A DNA stretch of 44,604 bases from an uncultured bacterium. Lineage in GTDB: Bacteria; Cyanobacteriota; Vampirovibrionia; Gastranaerophilales; Gastranaerophilaceae. Shown here one piece after another: positions 16,625-23,957 of this stretch (position 1 is the first letter of the stretch; every line of letters starts with the position of its first letter). Where the stretch lies: the NCBI GenBank assembly GCA_949293185.1, contig CASFCQ010000008.1:1-44604 (forward strand), written 5' to 3'. Made by a program: the position numbers and the translations under genes. Below the pieces are notes generated by a model that worked only from the letters and a program-made list of their open reading frames with translations, was not told where the DNA came from and did no database searches.

Positions 16625-17536
16625 TTATATATTAACCTTTTGGCAAGAATTGTCAGGTGTTTTAGCCGGTTCTACGTGTATTGTGATTTTGGTGTTGCCC
16701 AGCTCTTTTTCTATTTCTTCTTCTATAAGGTCGCATATATTGTGGGCTTTAGATACTGTCAGGTTTCCGTCAACAAGCAAAATCATATTAATTTCTTTAT
16801 CTTTGCCTGACTTTCTTGTTTTTATTTCTTTAATTCCCGCAATCCCGTGGTTTATATGATTTTTTATTACTGTATCTATGAGTTCTACATCTTTTTGCGG
16901 CAGTGAGCCGTCCAGAATATCGTTCATTGTTTGTTTACAAATTTTATAGCCTGTATTCATAATTATCATAGCAACTATTGTTGCCATGATTGCATCTAAA
17001 ATGTGCAGCCCCGTAAATTCTATTACAATTAATCCTGCAAAAACTGTTAATGAAGAAAATATGTCGGTTCTCAAATGTTGTGCATCTGAATGTATTGCAA
17101 TAGAGTCTGTAATTTCTGCGACTTTAAAAAGATATGCGCTAACAGCTATATTTACAGCGACTGATATCCCCATAACTGCTATACCGGCAGCTGAGTTTGT
17201 AACCGGTTCAACATCTCCGCTGAGTTTTTTTATTACTTCATATATAATGTATAGAGAGGCTAGAATTATTAAACTGCCCTCAATAAAACCTGCAACATCT
17301 TCATATTTTCCGTGTCCGAACGGATGATCACTGTCAGCCGGTTTATCAGCTTTGTTTACTGCAATAAAAGTTATAAATGATGCAAGCAAATCGCTTCCTG
17401 AATGAATCGCTTCTGATATAATACTTACGCTGCCTGTTAAAAAGCCTGTAGCAAGCTTTAGAATAATTAGTGACAGATTTGATATTATTGACAGCATTGC
17501 CGCCGTCTTTTTATTTGTTAGTAATGTTTTTATCAT
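16625..17536 (-). CDS. Cation diffusion facilitator (CDF) metal efflux transporter
   Basis: The 303-residue protein has six predicted transmembrane helices and a C-terminal metallochaperone-like cytoplasmic domain. The transport-site motifs are HSGSD in TM2 and HLRTD in TM5, both HxxxD, the pattern usually associated with Zn2+-selective CDFs; DHPFGHGKYE follows TM2. The C-terminal domain carries HGIAGIKEIKTRKSGK and IHVEP. It exports divalent metal by proton antiport across the inner membrane. Its ATG overlaps the stop of the FliT-like gene by 4 nt (ATGA), so it is transcribed with fliS. Zn selectivity is inferred from the motif only. Confidence 0.93.
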   Translation of the reverse strand: MIKTLLTNKKTAAMLSIISNLSLIILKLATGFLTGSVSIISEAIHSGSDLLASFITFIAVNKADKPADSDHPFGHGKYEDVAGFIEGSLIILASLYIIYEVIKKLSGDVEPVTNSAAGIAVMGISVAVNIAVSAYLFKVAEITDSIAIHSDAQHLRTDIFSSLTVFAGLIVIEFTGLHILDAIMATIVAMIIMNTGYKICKQTMNDILDGSLPQKDVELIDTVIKNHINHGIAGIKEIKTRKSGKDKEINMILLVDGNLTVSKAHNICDLIEEEIEKELGNTKITIHVEPAKTPDNSCQKVNI

Positions 17537-17901
17537 TCCTTAAAATCCAGAATACTTCCGTTGTTTTTTCCTGAAAGAGCATATGCGTTCATTAGTTTTG
17601 TATTTTTATTTACTTGCTGTAGTTCTGTTTTAAGGCTGTCTCTAATTTTGGAAAGAGCTTCGATATTAAATTTTTCAACGTTACTAATTTTTCTGCAAAG
17701 TTCAGCCAATCTGCCTGCATCTTCACCAGTCTGTTGTATTTTATCGGCAAGAACTTTAGACTCTTGAAGTATCATTTCTTTTTTGCTTATAAATGCTGCT
17801 AATTCGCTATAAAGTCCTCTTTCAATTAATTCTTTAATTTGAAGTGATATTTCATAATATCTTTCATAAATTATTTCCAGATTATCTAAATCCAAGCTCA
17901 T
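17533..17901 (-). CDS. FliT/FlgN-like flagellar chaperone candidate
   Basis: The 122-residue all-helical protein has long heptad-patterned segments (YYEISLQIKELIERGLY, LSKIRDSLKTELQQV) and the size of FliT or FlgN, export chaperones for FliD and hook-associated proteins. Sequence conservation of that family is poor, so the call rests mainly on position: it overlaps fliS by 4 nt (ATGA), the classical fliS-fliT order, and fliD is also in the window. GGGGAA lies about 7 nt before the ATG. It could instead be an unrelated coiled-coil protein. Confidence 0.6.
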   Translation of the reverse strand: MSLDLDNLEIIYERYYEISLQIKELIERGLYSELAAFISKKEMILQESKVLADKIQQTGEDAGRLAELCRKISNVEKFNIEALSKIRDSLKTELQQVNKNTKLMNAYALSGKNNGSILDFKE

Positions 17902-18380
17902 ATTATATATTCCCCGATTTCCTCGTCTTCGTCATCATCATAATCTTGATCTTCGTCATTTGAGGATTTGTATTTGTCTATTTCGTTAGAGCTGAGTGAT
18001 TGTCCTGATGCTTTAAAGTTTTTTATTGCTTCGCGCCAGGTGTCTCTTAGCGATGTCATATGTTTTATAACGATATCCAATGCGCGTTCATCCTTTTTTA
18101 CATTGGCTATTAAAAGCTGTGCGCTCATGAATTCGTATAAATTGAATAAATTCTTTGCAAATTCTCCGCCTGCTTCCATGTCAAGCGTTGATTCAAACTC
18201 TGTTATGATGTTTTGAACTTTTACTATGTTATTGTGCTGCTTTTCAATATTTTTTTCTGCAAATCCTTCTTTTGCTTTATGTAAAAATCTGACAGCACCG
18301 TCATATAGCATTAAAAGAATTTCTTCTTTAGGTGCTGTTTCCATCTGGGTTTGTTTATATTGTTTTAAATAAGGATTCAT
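17898..18380 (-). CDS. fliS: Flagellin export chaperone FliS
   Basis: FliS binds the flagellin C-terminus in the cytosol and delivers it to the flagellar type III export gate. The 160-residue protein has the family pattern: N-terminal Y-x-Q-x-Q-x-E-T-A (YKQTQMETAPKEEILLMLYDGAVRFL), a central KVQNIITEFESTLDMEAGGEFAKNL-type helix (L-N-x-E-x-G-G-x-x-A-x-N-L consensus) and LYEFM. A C-terminal acidic tail from about residue 140 (DEDQDYDDDEDEE) is an addition beyond the usual ~125-130 residues. A GGAAG ribosome site precedes the ATG. Confidence 0.93.
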   Translation of the reverse strand: MNPYLKQYKQTQMETAPKEEILLMLYDGAVRFLHKAKEGFAEKNIEKQHNNIVKVQNIITEFESTLDMEAGGEFAKNLFNLYEFMSAQLLIANVKKDERALDIVIKHMTSLRDTWREAIKNFKASGQSLSSNEIDKYKSSNDEDQDYDDDEDEEIGEYII

Positions 18381-18449
18381 TTGGCAACTTCCGTTTATTC
18401 TTAATATAAATTAGCACATTAAACTTAGCAGGTCTATACTTTAAATTAC

Positions 18450-20615
18450 CTACATTTGTTTAAGCTCTGCAAGATTCGGGTCAAGCAGCCTTCTTCCTAC
18501 ATTGTCAAATTGTATTGAGCACAATGTGCGTTTGCCGTAGTTAAAGAGTTCTTCGACTACACCTCTGCCATATTTTTCATGGTATACAATATTACCTTCT
18601 GTAATATTCATTCCGTCACTTGATTTTGCTGAAGCAGTGTTGTTGTCAGTTGAATATACCGGCACTCCGGGCAGAGAGTTGTTTTCTGTAAGACTTTCAA
18701 AAATTGCGTCTTGGGTCGGTTCTGCTTCCGGTAGTTCCAATGGTAATGATGAATCGTTGCTTCCTAGAATACCTGATTCAGAATCTTCTAAATCTTCAAG
18801 TGGTTCAAGCTCTTCAAGAGTATCATCATCAGATATCAGCTCATCTGCAACAGGAAGAGTCTCTTCTTGCAAATCTGCTTCTTCGGGAATTGATATTTCT
18901 TGGGTATTATCCTCTGCCTCATCATATTCAGGCTCAATCGACTCCAGTGTATCACCTTGCAGCGTCAAGTCATCACTGTCGCTCAGTTGTTCCAGAATAT
19001 CAAGATCGTCATCTGATATTAATTCTTCTTCTGTTTGTAATGGTTCTGTTTGAGGTCCGTCTTCAATATCTGAAAGCTCATCAAGGTCTGCTTCCGGTAA
19101 TTCATCTGGCTCAGCTCCGTTAGCCGTAAACATTTGATCTACATCTTTGGCAATTTCCTCTTCAACAGTTTCGTCAAAGATATTTTTTATTTCGCTGGTT
19201 TCTTCAAGCGGTTCTGCATCATCTAAAGTTAGAGGTTCTATTTCTTCCAGTGTGTCAAAATCTTGAAGCTCATTAACATCTTCTGTGTCTGTTATTTCGA
19301 TATTTTCTTCCTGTGGAACTATTTCCGCTGATTCTTGAGTATTGGTTTCTTCGTCAATTGCAGCCGGCTGTACTATTACGTTTTCAACTATATTTGTTTT
19401 AGTTAGTTTTACCGGTAAATCTTTTACTATCAGCGGTGTGTAATATGTAGTTTCACCAGATATGATAAATTCTGACGGGGCAAGTTTCATTAAAAATGAA
19501 TTATAGCTCGCCGCTGCTTTTTGCTGCTTTTCCGGTTTATATAGTATCAGGTTTTTAGCAAAAGATTTTATTTTAGAGGCAAGATTTGATTCATAACCGG
19601 ATGCCACAATAGGTGTTATTTCTTTATTTTTATAAAGTTCGTTTATTTGTTTTTCTTCAACTATATCATCATCAATCTGTAATAAGACATAAAATTTTTC
19701 ATCTATGTTTTGTAATGCAAAATTTAATGCTTCTTTTGTCCAGTTTAAGTCTTTGTTTGATATATCCAAAACAGTAACAGTGTGCGTTTTTAGTGACTCA
19801 TATAGTGCGTTTATTTCTTCAAGTGTAGAAGCAAATATATCAAGCTGTTTGTACTTTAAAAGTTTATTTCTGAAAAGTATGACTCCTGTTGATTTATCAG
19901 ATTCATATACACTGTTAACTACATCAAGCAGTGTGTTGAAAGGAATATATCCGTCTTCCAGTGTATTTATATATTCTTCAATTTCTAATAATATATCCTG
20001 AACAATTGCTTTTTGTTCTACAGTCAGACCGGTTAAGTCATTTTCATATATATAGTTGAGTATACTTGTGTTTACAGGTAGTTTTAAATCTTTACCGAAA
20101 GTGACCGTGTTGTCATTAGTATAAGTTTCAATGTCGTGAAATTTTACGACAAGTGTTTTTTGGTTTTGGGATATATTGTAGTCCAGCAAAGTATTTAAAA
20201 TATTGGTTATTTCTTCCTGTCTGTCAGACTGAATATATAAAAATTTATTTAATATGTCCGGATTCAGATTAAGTTCTATTTTTGATGAATTTGTTAAAAC
20301 ACCAAAATTAATGGCATTGTGTGAAGAAGAAAAAATTTCTTCTAAAATACTCGTTTTAGTTCTGGATACAATAGCATCCAATGCTGGAACATAGCCGCTA
20401 TAGGTACTGTGTTTGTTTGCTTCATCCAAATCGAGTGCAAATTTAAGTATTGCACAGTTTGTGTCTTCTTTGGTCGTTGATTCAATGGAGACAACCTGTG
20501 CGAGAATTTTTTGATTACCGTCGTCTATTGTTAAAAAATCAGAAATAACAAGCGGAAAATCAAGTGGTTCGTAATATAATTTTGCTAAACTGTTTTTTAT
20601 TTCAACTAATTTCAT
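18450..20615 (-). CDS. HerA-like degenerate ATPase with an acidic linker and PcrA-type C-terminal domain
   Basis: The 721-residue protein has three parts. Residues 1-380 resemble a HerA/FtsK-type module: an N-terminal barrel-like region (LVISDFLTIDDGNQKILAQV), then INFGVLTNSSKIELNLN and IETYTNDNT at positions where HerA has its pre-P-loop and HG motifs. No GxxGxGK[S/T] is present; the expected position reads YIQSDRQEEITN. Residues ~400-665 are a strongly acidic Glu/Asp/Leu-rich linker with repeats such as SDDDLDILEQL. The last ~50 residues (IVYHEKYGRGVVEELFNYG...FDNVGRRLLDPNLAELK) match the Tudor/SH3-like tail of PcrA/UvrD, which binds RNA polymerase. It lies between fliS and the 84-aa gene. 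The HerA relation is by eye and uncertain. Confidence 0.65.
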   Translation of the reverse strand: MKLVEIKNSLAKLYYEPLDFPLVISDFLTIDDGNQKILAQVVSIESTTKEDTNCAILKFALDLDEANKHSTYSGYVPALDAIVSRTKTSILEEIFSSSHNAINFGVLTNSSKIELNLNPDILNKFLYIQSDRQEEITNILNTLLDYNISQNQKTLVVKFHDIETYTNDNTVTFGKDLKLPVNTSILNYIYENDLTGLTVEQKAIVQDILLEIEEYINTLEDGYIPFNTLLDVVNSVYESDKSTGVILFRNKLLKYKQLDIFASTLEEINALYESLKTHTVTVLDISNKDLNWTKEALNFALQNIDEKFYVLLQIDDDIVEEKQINELYKNKEITPIVASGYESNLASKIKSFAKNLILYKPEKQQKAAASYNSFLMKLAPSEFIISGETTYYTPLIVKDLPVKLTKTNIVENVIVQPAAIDEETNTQESAEIVPQEENIEITDTEDVNELQDFDTLEEIEPLTLDDAEPLEETSEIKNIFDETVEEEIAKDVDQMFTANGAEPDELPEADLDELSDIEDGPQTEPLQTEEELISDDDLDILEQLSDSDDLTLQGDTLESIEPEYDEAEDNTQEISIPEEADLQEETLPVADELISDDDTLEELEPLEDLEDSESGILGSNDSSLPLELPEAEPTQDAIFESLTENNSLPGVPVYSTDNNTASAKSSDGMNITEGNIVYHEKYGRGVVEELFNYGKRTLCSIQFDNVGRRLLDPNLAELKQM

Positions 20616-20631
20616 TTAATTACCGTTTTTG

Positions 20632-20886
20632 TTATTGACACACTTCTTCCTGTAAAGCAATTGAGGCAATTTGATTAGACATAATTGCTACTTTTTTTAT
20701 CGGACCTGTTGCATCTTTTTCTATTAGTTTACCAACAGTTGATTGTGTTCTTATCAGAGGTAAAATTTCATCATATACAGCTTTAGGGTCTTCAAAATAA
20801 AGCACCATCGGTGCTGACGCACCTTTTAAAAATACAAGTAGTACTAATCTTGTTTTATATTGTTGTGGGGGAAATTGCTGTGCCAT
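20632..20886 (-). CDS. Small unknown protein (84 aa)
   Basis: The 84-residue protein has a strong ribosome site (AAGGAG, 6 nt before the ATG) and sits 16 nt upstream of the HerA-like gene, in the same direction. It contains a hydrophobic beta-strand-like core (TRLVLLVFLKGASAPMVLYF), then EDPKAVYDEILPLI and a C-terminal IKKVAIMSNQIASIALQ. The alternation suggests a small alpha/beta fold rather than a membrane protein. No family is recognised. Confidence 0.7.
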   Translation of the reverse strand: MAQQFPPQQYKTRLVLLVFLKGASAPMVLYFEDPKAVYDEILPLIRTQSTVGKLIEKDATGPIKKVAIMSNQIASIALQEEVCQ

Positions 20887-20952
20887 ATTTTTCTCCTTAA
20901 TCCTCTTTATATATAATTTATGTCAAATCTCATAAAATAGCAATATCAAATA

Positions 20953-21537
20953 TTAAAATTCAATTCCTTTTCTGGCTTTTATTCCCTTATCCCAGTAGTG
21001 TTTTATAGGGTTTATCTCAGAAACGAGGTCGGCTAAATCAATGATTTCTTGTTTTGCGTTTCTTCCTGTTAGTACAATTTCCATATCTTCAGGTTTGTTT
21101 TTAAGGGTTTGCAGCATGTCATCAAGCTTTATACATCCTAAATCTATTGCTATATTTGCTTCATCCAGTATTATTAGCTGATATTCATCATTTTTAATAG
21201 CATTTTTTGCTGTATCCCAGCCCTGCTGTATTATTTCTTTGTCCGTAGCGTTTACATTTTTAGAATATACTATTCTGTCTAAACCTGCCTGTACAATTTT
21301 TACATTGTCTTTTAAATCAGGACATAACTGCGAAAATGATATGAGTTCGCCATAATCATTTCCGCCCTTTGTAAACATAACAATAAGCACTCTCCAGCCT
21401 CTGCCCAGTGCTCTCATTGCAAGACCCAGTGAGGCTGTTGTTTTGCCTTTTCCGTTGCCTGTGTATACCTGTATGTATCCGTGTTTGGAAAATTCAGGAT
21501 TGTAAAGCTTTGTGTTGTCATAATCAGGTATGTTCAT
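20953..21537 (-). CDS. cobO: Cob(I)alamin adenosyltransferase (CobA/CobO/BtuR type)
   Basis: The enzyme adenosylates corrinoids to form adenosylcobalamin. It has the family's modified P-loop (IQVYTGNGKGKTTASLGLAMRA), RALGRGWRVLIVMFTKG, the Walker-B-like LIILDEANIA and VLTGRNAKQEIIDLADLVSEI. The frame is open up to 21588, but the ATG at 21537 (MNIPDYD) is preferred: it gives the family length (194 aa) and a 1-nt TAATG overlap with the HTH gene's stop. No other cobalamin gene is nearby, so it probably serves salvaged corrinoid. It ends 66 nt before the 84-aa gene. Confidence 0.94.
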   Translation of the reverse strand: MNIPDYDNTKLYNPEFSKHGYIQVYTGNGKGKTTASLGLAMRALGRGWRVLIVMFTKGGNDYGELISFSQLCPDLKDNVKIVQAGLDRIVYSKNVNATDKEIIQQGWDTAKNAIKNDEYQLIILDEANIAIDLGCIKLDDMLQTLKNKPEDMEIVLTGRNAKQEIIDLADLVSEINPIKHYWDKGIKARKGIEF

Positions 21538-21887
21538 TACTTGATAAGTCCGCTTTCCTTTAAGAAACCTATTATCGCACAAGCACAACTTTTTTGATAT
21601 TTGACAGGGGCTTTCTGTAACAAGTCAAACGCTTCTGCTAATTTTGCATCTTTATCATACCATCTTCTGTAATTTGTCTGGTTATCCTCTTTAAAAAACC
21701 ATTCAACAGGTTTAGAATAAAATTCAGCAAATTTGATTAGCTCAAGAACATCAACTTTTCTGTTGCCCTTTTCTATTACAGAAATACCTGAGATGGGTAA
21801 ATTCATTAGTTCTGCAATTTCTTCTTGTTTGAGACCGGATTCTATTCTTGCTTTTTTTAATTTTTTACTTAATTCTTTTCTGTTCAT
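21537..21887 (-). CDS. XRE-family HTH transcriptional regulator
   Basis: The 116-residue protein has a Cro/C1-type helix-turn-helix (about 5-60: LKKARIESGLKQEEIAELM, then ISGISVIEKGNRKVDVLELI) and a short C-terminal helical tail with two Cys (KSCACAIIGFL). It is translationally coupled to cobO by a 1-nt overlap. Its target is not known; repression of this operon is a simple possibility. It is the first gene of the reverse-strand run reaching recG. Confidence 0.9.
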   Translation of the reverse strand: MNRKELSKKLKKARIESGLKQEEIAELMNLPISGISVIEKGNRKVDVLELIKFAEFYSKPVEWFFKEDNQTNYRRWYDKDAKLAEAFDLLQKAPVKYQKSCACAIIGFLKESGLIK

Positions 21888-21910
21888 TATCTAATCTAAT
21901 GTCGCCGCTC

Positions 21911-21950
21911 AAAAATTTCGCTCACGTGCCTTATTTCGAAATTTTCTCGG
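21911..21950. repeat. Inverted repeat AAAATTTCG...CGAAATTTT, dispersed-repeat-like
   Basis: AAAATTTCG (21912-21920) and CGAAATTTT (21937-21945) are perfect 9-bp arms around a 16-nt loop, with CGCTC/CTCGG flanks richer in GC than the surrounding sequence. It lies between the divergent HTH gene and the cyclo-ligase gene, so it cannot terminate either one. It may be an interspersed repeat or an operator. Confidence 0.45.
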
Positions 21951-22056
21951 ACAATTTTAAATAAATTGTTTAATTTGCTTTATTATAATAATAAATTACA
22001 TAAGTGTAAAGATATATACTCATTGGTATTGAATTAATGTATAATATTTGATTGTT

Positions 22057-22605
22057 ATGAATGAAGAAAAAAATGCTCTTAGAACTCAATGTAAAAAGAT
22101 AAGGAATTCATTAAACACTAAATCTCTTTCTCTAATGATTTGCAATACCTTAAAAGGGTGGGATGTTTTTATTAATGCAAAGAATATTATGTTGTTTTAT
22201 CCTATCGGCAGCGAAATTTCTTTACTCGAGCTGTTAAACATAAGCGGTAAAAATTTTTATTTTCCTTGCGTGAACGGCGAGTCTATTTTTGCTGCTCTTT
22301 ATACATCGAGTGATAATTTTAGAACCGGCAAATTCGGAATTGCTGAACCTGTAGGAGAACGTCTTACTGATTGCAGTTTTTTGGATTTGGTTTTTGTTCC
22401 TGCGCTGGCTGTTGATAAGATAGGAAACAGACTAGGTTATGGAAAGGGTTATTATGACAGGTTTTTGGCATTGTATCCTGACTTGATATCTGCTGTACCC
22501 TGCCCCTCAAAATTATGTTTTAATACTATTCCTGCAGATATTCATGATATACCTGTGGAGTATTTAATAACAGAAAATAGTATTATAAAAACTATTCGCC
22601 TTTAA
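22057..22605 (+). CDS. 5-formyltetrahydrofolate cyclo-ligase
   Basis: This enzyme converts 5-formyl-THF to 5,10-methenyl-THF with ATP. The 182-residue protein has the N-terminal helix pair (ALRTQCKKIRNSL), FYFPCVNGE, FGIAEPVGE and the hallmark VPALAVDKIGNRLGYGKGYYDRFL (phosphate-binding G-x-G-K-G-Y-Y-D). The frame is open from a TTG at 22048, but the ATG at 22057 is preferred; no good ribosome site precedes either. Its last 14 nt overlap the convergent gene at 22592. Confidence 0.95.
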   Translation: MNEEKNALRTQCKKIRNSLNTKSLSLMICNTLKGWDVFINAKNIMLFYPIGSEISLLELLNISGKNFYFPCVNGESIFAALYTSSDNFRTGKFGIAEPVGERLTDCSFLDLVFVPALAVDKIGNRLGYGKGYYDRFLALYPDLISAVPCPSKLCFNTIPADIHDIPVEYLITENSIIKTIRL

Positions 22606-23029
22606 GATGGTTGGGGCGTCCAATGTCTATAACATCACAGATAAGATATTTTATGCCGTATAACAGCAAGCCTATTGAAAATACTTTAGCAAGCTTTTTG
22701 CTCAGCAATGCTCCTGTCGCAAGTGCTGCGGGTACAATATCAGATGCCATTTGTTCAAAAGCACCTGAAAAGTATCCTTTGACTGCATTGATTTTGTCTG
22801 GTAGATTCCAATCCGCATTGCTTTTAAAATACCAGTCCTTTAGGCGGCTTGTAGTTTCGCTCAAGTCTTCCATTCTTCGTGAGCGCATATAGAGTTTTGT
22901 TAATCTTGCAGCTGATTTTTCTTTAACAGCTTCTTCTGAATGCTTTTTTCCGACGTCGTGCGCATTGTATAACACCATACCTGCTGTTATTGTTCCCGCT
23001 ACTTTAGCTGCAACATTCCATTTGTTCAT
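22592..23029 (-). CDS. Unknown protein with two hydrophobic segments (145 aa)
   Basis: No family is recognised. There are two hydrophobic segments: an N-terminal one (AAKVAGTITAGMVLYNA, about 7-23) and a C-terminal one (AKVFSIGLLLYGIKYLI, about 114-130). A basic/acidic helical region lies between them, with MYRSRRMEDLSETTSRL-like charge pattern. It could be a small inner-membrane protein with both ends in the cytoplasm. It is separated from the upstream gene (23044) by 14 nt and probably shares its transcript. The ribosome site is weak (AGG). Confidence 0.65.
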   Translation of the reverse strand: MNKWNVAAKVAGTITAGMVLYNAHDVGKKHSEEAVKEKSAARLTKLYMRSRRMEDLSETTSRLKDWYFKSNADWNLPDKINAVKGYFSGAFEQMASDIVPAALATGALLSKKLAKVFSIGLLLYGIKYLICDVIDIGRPNHLKGE

Positions 23030-23043
23030 ACATAAACCTGCTT

Positions 23044-23787
23044 TTATTTCTTTTGTGTGTTTTCAGTTTTAGGCGGATTTGGGTCGTCTACTTTTACTGT
23101 TTGACCTGCTGTTTTTAGAGCAGCTTGTGCTGCATCTAAAGCATCTAATCCGTAACCTGTGTTAGATTGCTGTATTTGTGTAAGCAATTGTTGTGTTAGA
23201 GCATCGCCCTGTGCCCAGCCGTTTTCCAGTATGCTTGTACCTATCATTTTTACATTAGAGTATTTGCTTTGGAGAAGCAAATTTAAAAGCGCTGTTAATG
23301 CCGGGTCATTTTTTCTTGATTCGTCTTCTCTGAAACGTTGCATAAGTTCTTTTGCACCCATTAATTTAATTTCAGGGTTATCATTTCTTATGTAATTTTC
23401 CAGAGTTTTTATATAGTCATCTGTTAATAATACTATGTTTTTCTTTGGTTTTTCTTCCGTTTTTGTGTTGTTACCTGTATTCAAATTTGCTGCTCCTACA
23501 GGAACTGTCGGAGTTTGCATGTTGTATCTCGGGGGCTGCATTGTGTAATATGATTTATCATAAGCATTTGCCGGTGATTGTGTGGCATTGTTGTTATATA
23601 TATTTGCTCCGTTAGGATTTACGGAAGCTCCTATAATATTTATTGTCACTCCGCTTGCATTTGTCGGGATGGAATCAGGTGTCCCGGTACCGATATTAAA
23701 AGTTGCACCCGATGTGTTGCCTGCTGCAGTTTGCGGCATACTCTGGACTTGCGTATATGGTTTGTATCCTACCGGAGAATTTTGCAT
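23044..23787 (-). CDS. Unknown protein: Asn/Gly/Thr-rich N-terminus, helical-repeat C-terminus
   Basis: The 247-residue protein starts with a ~105-residue disordered region rich in Asn, Thr, Pro, Gly and Tyr (for example YKPYTQVQSM, GVTINIIGASVNPNG). It continues with a helical region (about 118-235), with segments such as YIKTLENYIRNDNPEIKLMGAKEL and KYSNVKMIGTSIL, that looks HEAT/ARM-like. There is no signal peptide. AAGGTGAAAGT before the ATG is a good ribosome site. It is followed by the small membrane protein at 22592. Function unknown. Confidence 0.7.
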   Translation of the reverse strand: MQNSPVGYKPYTQVQSMPQTAAGNTSGATFNIGTGTPDSIPTNASGVTINIIGASVNPNGANIYNNNATQSPANAYDKSYYTMQPPRYNMQTPTVPVGAANLNTGNNTKTEEKPKKNIVLLTDDYIKTLENYIRNDNPEIKLMGAKELMQRFREDESRKNDPALTALLNLLLQSKYSNVKMIGTSILENGWAQGDALTQQLLTQIQQSNTGYGLDALDAAQAALKTAGQTVKVDDPNPPKTENTQKK

Positions 23788-23957
23788 ACTTTCACCTTAC
23801 ACTTCTTTGCAAATATATAAACGCATTTGAAACATTAAAAATGCTATTTTTTGTCTTATTGTAACAAAATTTTAATATTTCTTTTATTATTTCTAAAGTT
23901 TAAAAAAAAATCACCGATATAGAGAACATACAGGGAAAATATAAGGAGTAAAAACTT

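Noticed and set aside
18637-19123. Ser-rich plus-strand ORFs antisense to the acidic linker
   Set aside because: Asp/Glu-rich codons on one strand give Ser/Leu-rich frames on the other; no ribosome site or conserved feature.
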